64,000 bases of DNA from Bacteroidaceae bacterium (GCA_024693505.1 JAILKU010000136.1:1-64000), one strand, 5' to 3'; numbered from the stretch's first letter, positions 28,549 to 39,315 are shown. Made by a program: numbers and translations. The notes: generated by a model from the sequence alone, not told the origin.

Positions 28549-28600
28549 TTGATGGGAATGATGGGATTAATGGGAGGGATGGGAATGATGGGGGATGGGG
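28549..28600. repeat. 9-bp tandem units (NNNATGGGA)n
   Basis: TTGATGGGA/ATGATGGGA/TTAATGGGA/GGGATGGGA/ATGATGGGG. Confidence 0.85.
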
Positions 28601-28605
28601 CTGCA

Positions 28606-29781
28606 TTACTTCAGCCCCATGCTGTTGGCGATGCCCCATTCGAGTCCGCGCAACTCGGCCAGTCCGCGCAGACGGCCGATGCAGCTGTAGCCGGGGTTGG
28701 TCTTCTTCCTGAGGTCGTCGCACATCTGGTGTCCGTGGTCGGGACGCATGACGATGCTCTTCCGGCGCTTCTGCTGAATCTCTAGGAAGGCCTTCATCAC
28801 CTCATACATGGGCACGTCGCCCTCCAGGTGGTTCGCCTCGTGGAAGTTGCCCTCGGCATCGCGCTGCGTGCTGCGCAGATGGACAAAGTCTATGCGGTCC
28901 CAGAAACGGCGCATCATGTCGGGCAGGTCGTTCTGCGCGCTCACGCCGAAGGAACCCGTGCACAGGCAGAGCCCGTTGGCGGGACTGGGCACTGCATCGA
29001 TGAGCGCCTGGAAGTCGTCGGCCGTGCTCAGGATGCGGGGCAGACCCAGTATGGACATGGGCGGATCGTCGGGATGGATGACCAGGCGTACACCTGCCTG
29101 CTCGGCTGCCGGACATACCTCGCTCAGGAAATAGATGAGGTTCTGGCGCAGGCGCTCGGGAGTGATGTCCTTGTAGCGGTCCAGCTCCTTCTGGAACTGC
29201 TCCAGGGTGAAGCTCTCCTCGGAACCGGGCAGGCCGGCTATCATGTTGCGGGTAATGAGCTTTATCTCGGCCTCGTCCATCTGTTCGAAGCGGGTCTTTG
29301 CCTTGGCCTGCTCCTTGGCGCTGTAGTCCTTCTCGGCGCCCGGACGCTTCAGGATGAAGAGGTCGAAGGCTACGAAGGCAGCGCGCTCGAAGCGCAGGGC
29401 ACGGCTCCCGTCGGGCATTTCGTAGGCCAGGTTGGTGCGCGTCCAGTCGAGCACGGGCATGAAGTTGTAGGTCACCACGTCTATGCCGCACTCGCCCAGG
29501 TTGATGAGGCTCTGCTTGTAGTTGTCGATGTACTTCTGGAATTCTCCCGTCTGTGTCTTGATGTGCTCGTGTACGGGCACACTCTCCACAGCGGCCCAGC
29601 GTAGGCCGGCGTCTTCGACCGTCTGCTTACGCTTAAGGATCTCTTCCTTGGTCCATACTTCGCCGTTGGGAATGTGGTGCAAGGCGGTTACAACACCTGT
29701 AGCACCCGCCTGGCGGATATCTTGCAGGCTGACTGGGTCGTTGGGCCCATACCAGCGGAAACTTTGTTCACAGAGAAACAT
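28606..29781 (-). CDS. uxuA: Mannonate dehydratase
   Basis: [57 protein letters not shown]. Confidence 0.96.
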   Translation of the reverse strand: MFLCEQSFRWYGPNDPVSLQDIRQAGATGVVTALHHIPNGEVWTKEEILKRKQTVEDAGLRWAAVESVPVHEHIKTQTGEFQKYIDNYKQSLINLGECGIDVVTYNFMPVLDWTRTNLAYEMPDGSRALRFERAAFVAFDLFILKRPGAEKDYSAKEQAKAKTRFEQMDEAEIKLITRNMIAGLPGSEESFTLEQFQKELDRYKDITPERLRQNLIYFLSEVCPAAEQAGVRLVIHPDDPPMSILGLPRILSTADDFQALIDAVPSPANGLCLCTGSFGVSAQNDLPDMMRRFWDRIDFVHLRSTQRDAEGNFHEANHLEGDVPMYEVMKAFLEIQQKRRKSIVMRPDHGHQMCDDLRKKTNPGYSCIGRLRGLAELRGLEWGIANSMGLK

Positions 29782-29804
29782 AGGGCATATTGTTTAAAGG
29801 TTCT

Positions 29805-30614
29805 TTATATTGAGAAGGCATCGAAGCCGCCGTCCACAACGGAGAGTACGCCGGTGACGAAGCTGCTAGCATCGCTGATCAGATAGTGGATGGTGCCGAA
29901 GAGCTCTTCGGGCTCTGCAAAACGACCTGCCGGGGTATGGGCAATGATGGTCTTGGCACGGTCGGTCAGGCTGCCGTCCTCGTTGGTCAGCAGCGTACGG
30001 TTCTGATTGGTCAGCAGGAAGCCCGGCACGATGGCGTTCACGCGCAGCTGGGGATTGAACTTCGTGGCCAGCTCGGTAGCCATATACTTTGTATAGTTGC
30101 CGATGGCAGCCTTTGCAGCGCCGTAGCCTACCACGCGGGTCAGGGGACGCAGAGCGCTCTCGGAGCAGAAGTTGACGATGGCGCCCTTGCCGTTCTTCGC
30201 CATCACGGGTACGAATACCTGAGTGGGGATGACGGTGCCGAAGAGGTTCAGCTCCACCACTTTCTTGAAGGCATCCAGGTCGAGGTCCAGGAACGTCTTG
30301 TCCGGAGCGATGGTGGCTCCGCCCATGTTGCCTCCTGCCGCATTCAGCAGGATGTTGATGGTGCCGAAGCGAGCCACGATGTCCTCGCGGTTCTTCTCGA
30401 GCACCTCGCGTTTCAGCACGTCGGTCATCAGGAAGAGTGCCTCGCCCTTCTCGTTCAGCTCAGCCTCTAACTGCTTGCCCTGATCCTCTACGCGGTCCAG
30501 GATAACCACCTTGGCACCTTGTTCTATCAGATAGTGGGCGATGTTCCTGCCCAGGATGCCGCAGCCACCGGTGAGTACCACCACCTGGCCGCTAATGTCA
30601 AAAAGATTCTTCAT
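29805..30614 (-). CDS. SDR-family oxidoreductase, probable D-mannonate oxidoreductase (fructuronate reductase)
   Basis: VVVLTGGCGILGRNIA, NAAGGNMGGAT, YGAAKAAIGNYTKYMA; operon with uxaC and uxuA. Confidence 0.88.
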   Translation of the reverse strand: MKNLFDISGQVVVLTGGCGILGRNIAHYLIEQGAKVVILDRVEDQGKQLEAELNEKGEALFLMTDVLKREVLEKNREDIVARFGTINILLNAAGGNMGGATIAPDKTFLDLDLDAFKKVVELNLFGTVIPTQVFVPVMAKNGKGAIVNFCSESALRPLTRVVGYGAAKAAIGNYTKYMATELATKFNPQLRVNAIVPGFLLTNQNRTLLTNEDGSLTDRAKTIIAHTPAGRFAEPEELFGTIHYLISDASSFVTGVLSVVDGGFDAFSI

Positions 30615-30644
30615 AGTGATATGTATTTATTTGTTCGTGATAAT

Positions 30645-32219
30645 TTAGCACTCTACAGCCTTGAATCTGGGAACCAGAACTTTGAGGCATATCCATCCAA
30701 GCACGTAAGCCACGGCGCAATAGCAGAAGACGATGAAGTATCCGGCCGGCTTTCCCTGGAAGCCCAGGAAGGCCATCTGCGTCTGGTCGGCATAGTCGAA
30801 GAGCTGGCCGCTGAACTTGTTGATGCAGTAGCTGCCAATGCCGCCGGCCATGCCGTTGATGCCCGTCATCGTACCCACAGCCTTCTTGGGGAACAGGTCG
30901 CTGGCTACGGAGAACAGGTTGGCCGACCAAGACTGATGGGCCGCTCCGGCCAGGCCGATGATGATGACGGGGAACCAGTAGCTATATTTGCCGAGGGGCT
31001 GGGCAAAGAGGGCCAACAGGGGCACAACGGCAAAGATGAGCATGGCGCGCAGGCGGGCATCGTAGGCATGCTGTCCCGTACGGTTCATGATGATGGTGGG
31101 CAGCTTGCCGCCGTAGATGGCCAGCATCGTGATGGCATAGAGGGTGAAGATGAGCAGCATGGCCGTGGGGTTGTCGGAGGGCAGGTTATATACATCCGAG
31201 ATATAGGCCGGCGTCCAGAACAGGAAGAACCACCATACGCCGTCCGTTACCAGCTTGGCCAGGAAAATGGCCCACGTCTGCGGCAGCTTATAGAAGTTCC
31301 AGAACGGCAGGTTGAGCAGGATGAAGGCCGGAATAAGGAGCCAGGCGCTGAACATAAAGGCACTGATCAGTATCACAATGCCCAATGTGAAGTACATCCA
31401 TGAGTTTGGAAGCATGGGGATTGACCCCTTTTCCGTCGAAGTCTCCTTGACGGCCTCTTTCTCTGCGGCATTGTCCTGTTGGATGTAGGCCAGTTCAGCC
31501 TCGTTGACATGCTTGTTCTCCTCAGGCTTCTGGTAGATGAAGATCCAGGCACCGAGCCAGATGAAGCCCAGGGCGCCGATGATGATGAAAGCCATCTCCC
31601 ATCCGTTGCCTACGCCCAGGTTCTTGAAATAACGGGCCAGCAGGGGAATGGAGAGGGGAGCCACTAGGGCACCGATTGTGCTGCCGCTGTTGAAGATGCT
31701 GGTGGCAAAGGCGCGGTCCTTCATGGGGAAGTACTCGGCCGTCACCTTGATGGCGGCGGGGAAGTTACCGCTTTCGCCCAGGCCCAGCACGAAGCGCGAG
31801 ATCATAAAGCAGTAGGTGCTGACCGTACTGATGGCCAGGGCCACGTCGCCCGTTGCAGCTATCATCTCCTGCGTGCTGCCCAAGTCGAGGTGCCACATCG
31901 TGGCCAGGCCGCACAGGGCATGCATGCAGGCACCCAGCGACCATATGCCAATGGCCCAAAGGTAACCCTTCTTTACGCCAATCCAATCCATAAAGCGACC
32001 TGAGAACAGATTAGCTATGGCATAGACAATGGCGAAGACGGCTGCGATATTACCGTAGTCCGTATCGGTCCAATGAAAGTCGGGGGCAATGAAGTCTTTC
32101 CAGGTAAGGGACAGCACTTGGCGATCCATGTAGTTGATGGTAGTAGCTAGGAACAGCATACCACAGATGACCCATCTGTACTGCGTCATCTTCACATTCT
32201 GAGCATTCTGATTGTTCAT
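30645..32219 (-). CDS. MFS transporter, probable hexuronate transporter
   Basis: 12-TM-like; NYMDRQVLSLTWKDF, LGLGESGNFPAAIKVTAEYFPMKDRAFATSIFNSG as in ExuT-like permeases. Confidence 0.88.
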   Translation of the reverse strand: MNNQNAQNVKMTQYRWVICGMLFLATTINYMDRQVLSLTWKDFIAPDFHWTDTDYGNIAAVFAIVYAIANLFSGRFMDWIGVKKGYLWAIGIWSLGACMHALCGLATMWHLDLGSTQEMIAATGDVALAISTVSTYCFMISRFVLGLGESGNFPAAIKVTAEYFPMKDRAFATSIFNSGSTIGALVAPLSIPLLARYFKNLGVGNGWEMAFIIIGALGFIWLGAWIFIYQKPEENKHVNEAELAYIQQDNAAEKEAVKETSTEKGSIPMLPNSWMYFTLGIVILISAFMFSAWLLIPAFILLNLPFWNFYKLPQTWAIFLAKLVTDGVWWFFLFWTPAYISDVYNLPSDNPTAMLLIFTLYAITMLAIYGGKLPTIIMNRTGQHAYDARLRAMLIFAVVPLLALFAQPLGKYSYWFPVIIIGLAGAAHQSWSANLFSVASDLFPKKAVGTMTGINGMAGGIGSYCINKFSGQLFDYADQTQMAFLGFQGKPAGYFIVFCYCAVAYVLGWICLKVLVPRFKAVEC

Positions 32220-32584
32220 GTTGTTGGTTTATTTGTTATTGTTAAGTACGTTTTGCGGTCATTTTACTCGCTTTTTTAGTGGAACGACCCTGCAAATTTA
32301 TGAAATATTATAATAACTGACAACTATTTTGCAAAAATAGTGTAAAAAGGTGTATTCTTTTCTCTTCTTCTTTTCTGCCGTGATATTATTTTTGCCAGGT
32401 AAATTCATTCATATCTTTATAGATAGTGATAACTAACCAATCTGTTGCTTTGTGACCAAAATAATCTGTTTACAGTCCGATACCGATATATTTCTTCCTT
32501 TTCTTCAATGATTTAAAGAAGTATTTTGTATATTTGTGCCCGAATTTGCGAGAGATTGAGAATTTGATTAGAAGAAGAAACTAT

Positions 32585-33727
32585 ATGAAGACGATTCTAG
32601 CATTATTATTGGCAATCTGCGTGCTCGACAGCTACGGGAAAGGAGTAATTCATGAGAAAGAGCAAAAAGCGCAGAACCTTTCCATCCGTAGCGGTGAATT
32701 GTGGCTTGACGACAGCGGTCATCACATCAATGCCCATGGAGGAGGCGTAATGAAGTATGGCGACACGTACTACTGGTTCGGTGAGCACAAATCAGAGTAT
32801 ACCAGTGATGCATTGGTGGGTGTGATGTGCTATTCATCCAAGGACCTGGTGAACTGGCATAACTGTGGCGTAGCCTTGAGTGTGACTGAAGAACTGGGGC
32901 ACGACATTGAGCGAGGGTGCATCCTGGAGCGTCCGAAGGCCATATACAACCCCGTGACGAAGAAGTTCTGCATGTGGTTTCATCTGGAGCTGAAGGGACG
33001 TGGCTATAGTGCTGCACGCTATGGTGTAGCTGTGGCTGACCGTCCTGAGGGACCATACAAATTCCTCTACTCGCAACGCGCCGATGCTGCTACCTGGCCC
33101 TTGGATTTCGGCGATGAGGAGCGGAAATTGGCCGATACCCTGAATACGGCTCACTACAAGGATTGGTCGAGTGCTTGGATCAAAGCTGTGGGGCAGGGGC
33201 TTTTCGTGAAGCGTGACTTCGGCACAGGGCAGATGTCGCGCGACATGACACTATACGTCGATGACGATGGTCACGCCTACCACATTTTCTCTTCCGAGGA
33301 GAACCTTACCCTGCATATTGCCGAACTGACAGCCGACTACCTGCATCATTCCGGGCGCTATGTTCGTGTAGCACCTGCCGGTCACAACGAGGCACCCGCC
33401 ATCTTCAAGCACAAGGGTGTTTATTGGATGATAACTTCGGGCTGTACCGGCTGGGATCCTAATGAGGCGCGCATGTTCTCATCATCTAGCATCTGGGGAC
33501 CTTGGAAGCAGCATCCCAATCCCTGCCGTGGCCCGAAGGCAGAAATCACCTTCGGCGGACAGAGTACTTTTGTCTTGCCAGTTGGCGACCGTTATATTTT
33601 CATGGCTGATATTTGGCGTCCGCAACACCCTATCGATGCCCGCTACATCTGGCTTCCCATTGATTTCGAGGATGGAAAGCCTGTCATTAACTGGCGCGAT
33701 GGATGGGACATAACTAAACTTAGGTAA
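32585..33727 (+). CDS. GH43-family glycoside hydrolase (galactanase/galactosidase-like), secreted
   Basis: DDSGHHINAHGGGVMKYGDTYYWFGEHKS, SRDMTLYVDDDGHAYHIFSSE. ATG at 32585. Confidence 0.8.
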   Translation: MKTILALLLAICVLDSYGKGVIHEKEQKAQNLSIRSGELWLDDSGHHINAHGGGVMKYGDTYYWFGEHKSEYTSDALVGVMCYSSKDLVNWHNCGVALSVTEELGHDIERGCILERPKAIYNPVTKKFCMWFHLELKGRGYSAARYGVAVADRPEGPYKFLYSQRADAATWPLDFGDEERKLADTLNTAHYKDWSSAWIKAVGQGLFVKRDFGTGQMSRDMTLYVDDDGHAYHIFSSEENLTLHIAELTADYLHHSGRYVRVAPAGHNEAPAIFKHKGVYWMITSGCTGWDPNEARMFSSSSIWGPWKQHPNPCRGPKAEITFGGQSTFVLPVGDRYIFMADIWRPQHPIDARYIWLPIDFEDGKPVINWRDGWDITKLR

Positions 33728-33765
33728 GCGTTAACGGTCGTTATGGAACAGTGCTGCTTTTCTTT

Positions 33766-34905
33766 TTATTTCAAGAGCTTGTAGTATTCTGTGAGTCCGA
33801 GCAGATAACAGCCGGTACCGTAGTCCTCGAAGTCGGGAACAGATTCGAAGGTGACGGGCTGTCCGGCTGAAGGATCTTTGCCTGTACCTTGTGCCCAGCC
33901 GAGGGAACCGTCTTCGTGGAGGCACGACCTGAGAGCCTGCCATGCGCTGTTGCATGCCGGGCGGTATCGGGCATCCTTCAGCAGGCCCTGACGGATGCCC
34001 CATGCCATACCATACAGGAAGAGGGCGGTGCCCGTCATCTCGGGAGTGGGGTAGTCGATATCGCTCACCAGCGAGGCATGCCAGAAGCCGTCCCCATGCT
34101 GGCAGTTCAGCAAGGCTTTCGACATCTTCAGGAAATCTTTCTTCATCTGCTTGTATGCCTTGTCCTTGGGCGAAAGCTGGTTCATGGCGCGTACCAGCGC
34201 CGCATACACCCATCCGTTGCCCCGGCTCCAGTAGCAGTTCTGGCCGTCCTTTTCCTTATAGGGCGGAACGTAGTCGGCGTCGCGCCACCACAGCCCTTCC
34301 TTTTCATTGAACAGCCCGCCGCCGCATTCGTTTCGGCTCCAGAGGTACATTCTGAACGCATGGTCCCGATACTTCATCTCGCCAGTCAGTCGTGCTACCT
34401 GCATATAGAGCGGCATGGCCATCTGAATGGCATCTATCCACGTCCACCATCCGTATAGTGCATTGGCCCCTACCTGCTTCTTCGTGTTGGGCGTCTGCAT
34501 CTGATGGTCCAGGTTGGCAATGACGTTACCCAGCAGTTGCCTATAGTCCTTACCCGTGTAAGGCAGCAGTTCAACATAGGTCTGTGCACAGCACTGGTCG
34601 TCGGCGTCGCAGGTATTCACGCCATTGCGAGGCGTCCATTGATGATAGTCGGCCCATCGAATGGCATAGTCCACGTATCGCTCTTGAGGGTCGAGGGTCT
34701 GCAGGGCCATCAGTCCTTCGTAATAAACGGCCCGGGTCCATAGCGACGAAGGTCGTATGCGCTTTACGTTGGTGGGCACGGTGGGGTCGGCATACTTTGC
34801 CATAAAATAGTCGTTGGTCTTCCGGGCGGCTTGGAGCACCTCGGACTGAGCAAGGGCTGGAGCATAATTGCAGCAGCAGATGAAGATGAACAGAAGAATT
34901 CTCAT
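33766..34905 (-). CDS. GH105-like unsaturated rhamnogalacturonyl/glucuronyl hydrolase
   Basis: WTRAVYYEGLMAL, WWRDADYVPPYKEKDGQNCYWSRGNGWVYAALVRAM, DYPTPEMTGTALFLYGMAWGI. Confidence 0.88.
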   Translation of the reverse strand: MRILLFIFICCCNYAPALAQSEVLQAARKTNDYFMAKYADPTVPTNVKRIRPSSLWTRAVYYEGLMALQTLDPQERYVDYAIRWADYHQWTPRNGVNTCDADDQCCAQTYVELLPYTGKDYRQLLGNVIANLDHQMQTPNTKKQVGANALYGWWTWIDAIQMAMPLYMQVARLTGEMKYRDHAFRMYLWSRNECGGGLFNEKEGLWWRDADYVPPYKEKDGQNCYWSRGNGWVYAALVRAMNQLSPKDKAYKQMKKDFLKMSKALLNCQHGDGFWHASLVSDIDYPTPEMTGTALFLYGMAWGIRQGLLKDARYRPACNSAWQALRSCLHEDGSLGWAQGTGKDPSAGQPVTFESVPDFEDYGTGCYLLGLTEYYKLLK

Positions 34906-34961
34906 ATACGAAATAAAGGTTCAATAGGTTCAAGGGTTCCCCTTTAAGGGGGCTAGGGGGT

Positions 34962-37340
34962 CTATTTCGTTTCAAGTGTCAGCGTTACGGGCTTGAAGGT
35001 ACCGGATGAAGTCTTCAGCGTGATTCTCGACGGCTTCCGTCCGCTGCGCAGGATGACGGTAGCACGTCCCTGCCACAACTTGCGGTGGTCTACGGCATTC
35101 AACTCGTCGCTACTGATGTCTCCGTTTGTGACGGCCACGATGCGGGCATTGCCCTCCACCTCGAACTTCAGTTCGTCCTGATTGGCCAGGCAGCAGCGTC
35201 CCTTGCTGTCCACAGCGGTAATGCATACATGCTGCAGGTCCATACCGTCGGCCTGCCAGTCGCTGTTGTCAGCCTCGGCCACTAATCTGACGGGCTTTCC
35301 GGTCGTCTCCAAGGCATGACGGGCCACGGCCTTACCGTTCCTGTAGCCGACAGCCTCCAATTTGCCCTTCTTGTAGGCTATCTTTCCCCAACGTATCTGA
35401 TTGCGCATCTTCTCGTCGAGGGGGTTCTTCTTCTTGCCCAGGCTCTTGCCGTTCAAAAGGAGCTCCACCTCGTCGCAATTGGTATAGACGTAGATGTCGG
35501 CCTCCGAACCGTCCGGGCGATTCCACAGTTCCGACATACGGTCGCCCGCCATCTTCACACCGTTCCACATCTCGGCCTTCTCACTCTCCATCACACCGAT
35601 GTGAACGAGGGGCTCCTCGGGTTTGAAGATAGAACGCATGAGGTAGGCCTTAGGTTTGGGTGTGAGGTCGATGTAGAACACACCCTGCGCCCAGCCCTTC
35701 TGCGGCCATCCCATGCTTTCGCCCAGGTAGTCGATGGCGCCCCAATAGGCCAGTCCAATTACCTTGTCGAGGTCCATCCCGAAGAAGTTCTGTCCCATGG
35801 CCTGCGTGGAGGCCTCGCTCTGATAGAACGTCATCCAGGGGAATCGGCGTCCGTCGCCGGGGAAATACATATATCTGTAATTGTAGGCCTGAACGTCGGT
35901 CTGCATAGCCAGGTTGCAGGGTAGTGAGTCGGTCTGCCAGTTGCGGTAGCGCGGGTGCATGGCAACGGTAACCAATCGGGTGGAGTCGTAGCGTGCTACG
36001 GCCAGTCGCATCATCTTGTAGCAGGTCACGCCGAAGTCGCCGAACGGCTGGTTGGGTTCCTGCTGCAGTTCATTGCCCAGGCTCCAGAGCACGACGGAGG
36101 GTGAGTTGCGGTCGCGCTTCACCCACTCGGTGATGTCCTGTGCCCAGTGGTTCAAGAAGGGTACGCGGCCTCCAGAATGCTGGTCGGTCCACTTATCATA
36201 CAACTCATCGACAAGCAGGATGCCGTATTTGTCGCAGAGCCTGACGAAGTCGCGGCTATATGGGTTGTGCGAGGTGCGGATATGGTTCATGCCGAACTCC
36301 TTCATCAGCTTCAGGCGTTTCTCGATGGCTCGCGGATAGGCTGCGGCACCCAGCGCGCCCAAAGTGTGGTGGTTGGCATAGCCCTTCAGCAGCACTTTCT
36401 TCCCGTTTAGCTTCAGTCCGAACGACGGCCCTATCTCAATGGTGCGAATGCCGAACTTCTCGCTATACGCATCGGCTACCGTTCCATCCTCGCGAAGCAG
36501 GGCCACCTCGGCCCGATACAGGTTGGGGTGGTCTGTGTCCCACAGTTGAGCATTGGCAATCTCCACCTCCTTCAGCCGGGTCTCCTGGGTTCTTGACGGT
36601 GTCTCGCGACTGATGGTTTCCGTCGTCTCGCTCACCAGCTTGCCCTGCGGGTCGTAGATGCGCAGGCGGGCCGTGGCCTTCTTGGCGCGTCCGCCGAAGG
36701 TCATCTCGGCACTTACGGATACGAACCGGTTCTGGCGAGTGGTGATGAAGAGCGGATGGCGTCCGAGGTAGAGGTCGGCAGCCGTGGTTACCATGCTAAC
36801 GTTGCGGAACAGTCCGCCGCCGGTGTACCAGCGCGAAGCCTTCTCGCTCATCGTGTTTGCCTCCACGATAATCTCGTTGGGCTTTCCGTAGCGCAGCTGA
36901 TCGGTTACGTCAATCTCGAATCCCACGTAGCCGTAGTCCGTGCCCCCGATGCGTTTGCCGTTCAGGAACACGTCGCCTACAAGCATGATGCCTTCGAAGT
37001 CGAGCAGCACGCGGCGCCCCTTCCATTCGGCCGGCGGGGTGACGGTCTTGCGGTAATAGCCTTTGCCTATCTCCTTGAAACCGCGGGCTGACAGGCGGCT
37101 CCTGATGTTGGCGGCCACATCGCTGTTGTCGGCCTTCTCGTCGGCTGACGGCGCCACCCAGGGCTGTTCTATCTGGAAGTCGTGGGGAACATCCACTGTC
37201 CCGGCATCAGCGAATGATGCCTGGCGGCTAAACTCCCAGCCGTAGTTCAGACTCTCTGTCTGCCTGGGTGATGTGCTTTGTGCTAGACAGGCAGATGAAA
37301 TGAGAAAGAGGAATGATAAACCAGTCAGTGGTCGTTTCAT
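34962..37340 (-). CDS. GH2-family beta-galactosidase-like enzyme, secreted
   Basis: NYGWEF, VPHDFQIEQPW, RTSHNPYSRDFVRLCDKYGILLVDELYDKW, VVLWSLGNE. Confidence 0.92.
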   Translation of the reverse strand: MKRPLTGLSFLFLISSACLAQSTSPRQTESLNYGWEFSRQASFADAGTVDVPHDFQIEQPWVAPSADEKADNSDVAANIRSRLSARGFKEIGKGYYRKTVTPPAEWKGRRVLLDFEGIMLVGDVFLNGKRIGGTDYGYVGFEIDVTDQLRYGKPNEIIVEANTMSEKASRWYTGGGLFRNVSMVTTAADLYLGRHPLFITTRQNRFVSVSAEMTFGGRAKKATARLRIYDPQGKLVSETTETISRETPSRTQETRLKEVEIANAQLWDTDHPNLYRAEVALLREDGTVADAYSEKFGIRTIEIGPSFGLKLNGKKVLLKGYANHHTLGALGAAAYPRAIEKRLKLMKEFGMNHIRTSHNPYSRDFVRLCDKYGILLVDELYDKWTDQHSGGRVPFLNHWAQDITEWVKRDRNSPSVVLWSLGNELQQEPNQPFGDFGVTCYKMMRLAVARYDSTRLVTVAMHPRYRNWQTDSLPCNLAMQTDVQAYNYRYMYFPGDGRRFPWMTFYQSEASTQAMGQNFFGMDLDKVIGLAYWGAIDYLGESMGWPQKGWAQGVFYIDLTPKPKAYLMRSIFKPEEPLVHIGVMESEKAEMWNGVKMAGDRMSELWNRPDGSEADIYVYTNCDEVELLLNGKSLGKKKNPLDEKMRNQIRWGKIAYKKGKLEAVGYRNGKAVARHALETTGKPVRLVAEADNSDWQADGMDLQHVCITAVDSKGRCCLANQDELKFEVEGNARIVAVTNGDISSDELNAVDHRKLWQGRATVILRSGRKPSRITLKTSSGTFKPVTLTLETK

Positions 37341-37361
37341 ATTGGTCTGATGTAGATGCCT

Positions 37362-39167
37362 TTATTTCCCTTCGTACCACGCCTTCAGCACGTAGAAAGC
37401 TTTCTTCTTCTCGCCGCGGTCGGAGTAGATTCCCTTCATGTTGTAGTAGTCCTGAATGCCGGTCAGTACGCGTCGGGGCGACCGGAAGTCTTTCAGAATC
37501 CAGGGCGTAGTGCCGCTGAGACCCTCTATCTTGTCCAGCATGGCACAGTTCTCGCGGTACAGGTTCTCCTGGAACTCCTCGGTCCATCGCTGGTTCTTGT
37601 CGCCGTGCAGGCCATACTTGGCACCTCCGCCGAACTCGCTGATAATAACGGGCTTGTCGTAGGGTATCTCCCACGTCATCTTCGGGGCGTCGTTCACGTC
37701 GCGATACCAGCCGATGTATTGGTTGAAGGATACGACATCCACGTATTCGTGCATGTTGTCCTGCAGGCGGTTATGGTAGTTCGAGGCTCCCGTCACCTCC
37801 ATTGCCATAGAGATGAGGCGGGTGTCGTCCAGGCTGCGGGCATGGCGTGCCAGACGGCCCAGGAACTGGTCGCGCTCGGCTGAGTGAGGTGTCTCGTTGG
37901 CTATCGACCAGATGATGACGTTGGCGCGGTTCTGGTCGCGGGCTATCATATCGGTCAGCTGCCGTTCTGCATTCTCGTAAGTCTGCAGACTCTTCCAGGC
38001 AATGGTCCAATAGACGGGAATCTCCGACCATACCAGGATGCCCATTCGCTCGGCTTCGCGCACTGCATATTCGTTGTGGGGATAATGGGCCAGGCGCACG
38101 TAGTTGCATCCCAGCTCCTTCGCCCAGGAAAGGAGCGTGTGGGCGTCTGCTGTTGAATTGGCTCGCCCGCCGCCGAAGGGCTTCTCTTCGTGGATGCTGA
38201 TGCCTTTCAGGAAAATGGGCTGCCCGTTCAGGAGAATCCGCTTGCCGCGCGTAGAGATGGTGCGGAAGCCTATGGAGTCCACGATGGTCTGGCTGCCCGT
38301 ACTGAGTTCTACGCGATAGCGCTTGGGGGAGTCGGGCGACCATCGCTGCAGGTTCTTGACCTGTAGCACGGCGCTGGCCTTGCCGCTGTTGTCGGTGGCG
38401 AGCTGCTGCTCTATCTTCAGTTCAGGAATGCGCAGGGCGATGGTCTTGCCGGCCTCGGCCTTGTTCAGTTTAGCGCTGAAGACTATCTCGCTGACATTCT
38501 TCTTGAGGCTCGGCTTCTTGTCGAGGTAGAGCTTGTAGTTTTCCAGGTATGTCGGTTCCACGCTGACCAGCAGCACGTCGCGGGTGATGCCCCCGTAGTT
38601 CCACCAGTCAAAGATCTGTGTGGGCACATCCTCGGCATGCCGCTTGTTGTCCACCTTCACGATGACGGTGTTCTCACCGTCGCGCAGCATCTCGGTCACG
38701 TCGTAGTTGAACGGCGTGAAACCGCCTACGTGGTGCCCGGCCTTCTTGCCGTTCACATAGACATGGGCATCGTAGTTGACGGCACCAAAATATAATAATG
38801 TATGTTGTCCGGCCTGCTGGTGATAATCGAAGCTCCGCTTCAGCCAGACCGTACCCTCGTAGAAGAAGAGACGTTCGTCCTGCGTGTTCCAGTCGCCCGG
38901 CACCTGCATCGTGGGTGCCTTGTCGAAGTCGTATTCGATAAGGTCTTCGGGCCGCTGCGGCTTCGCGTTGCGGAAGAATCCCGAATTGGTCGGGTTCATG
39001 CGATAGTCGTAGTAGCCTTCCTCCTGCACATCGATGATGTAGTTCCACGCACCGTTCAGTGAGACGGTTTCGCGTGCCAGTACGTTACCAATCTGCGGCA
39101 CTTCCTTTGCCGTTGCTGCTGCCAGGCTCAGACACCAGAGCAGGCATGTCGTCTTAATTCTCCTCAT
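37362..39167 (-). CDS. GH2-family beta-glucuronidase/galactosidase-like enzyme, secreted
   Basis: SLNGAWNYIIDVQEEGYYDYRMNP, NYVRLAHYPHNEYAVREAERMGILVWSEIPVYW, IIWSIANETPHS. Confidence 0.92.
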   Translation of the reverse strand: MRRIKTTCLLWCLSLAAATAKEVPQIGNVLARETVSLNGAWNYIIDVQEEGYYDYRMNPTNSGFFRNAKPQRPEDLIEYDFDKAPTMQVPGDWNTQDERLFFYEGTVWLKRSFDYHQQAGQHTLLYFGAVNYDAHVYVNGKKAGHHVGGFTPFNYDVTEMLRDGENTVIVKVDNKRHAEDVPTQIFDWWNYGGITRDVLLVSVEPTYLENYKLYLDKKPSLKKNVSEIVFSAKLNKAEAGKTIALRIPELKIEQQLATDNSGKASAVLQVKNLQRWSPDSPKRYRVELSTGSQTIVDSIGFRTISTRGKRILLNGQPIFLKGISIHEEKPFGGGRANSTADAHTLLSWAKELGCNYVRLAHYPHNEYAVREAERMGILVWSEIPVYWTIAWKSLQTYENAERQLTDMIARDQNRANVIIWSIANETPHSAERDQFLGRLARHARSLDDTRLISMAMEVTGASNYHNRLQDNMHEYVDVVSFNQYIGWYRDVNDAPKMTWEIPYDKPVIISEFGGGAKYGLHGDKNQRWTEEFQENLYRENCAMLDKIEGLSGTTPWILKDFRSPRRVLTGIQDYYNMKGIYSDRGEKKKAFYVLKAWYEGK

Positions 39168-39227
39168 TCTTATTTTGGTTATGGTTTGTTATAATCTTTG
39201 CTCTCGCTCCGCCTTCTTTTCGGACCT

Positions 39228-39315
39228 CGGTGTAGGAAAGGCAAAACATCGGTGTTGAATCGTTAAAACATCGGTGTAGGAAAGGCAAAACAACGGCGTT
39301 GTTTTTTTGCCCGCC
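39228..39315. repeat. 4 x 22-bp tandem repeat
   Basis: CGGTGTAGGAAAGGCAAAACAT / CGGTGTTGAATCGTTAAAACAT / CGGTGTAGGAAAGGCAAAACAA / CGGCGTTGTTTTTTTGCCCGCC. Confidence 0.88.
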
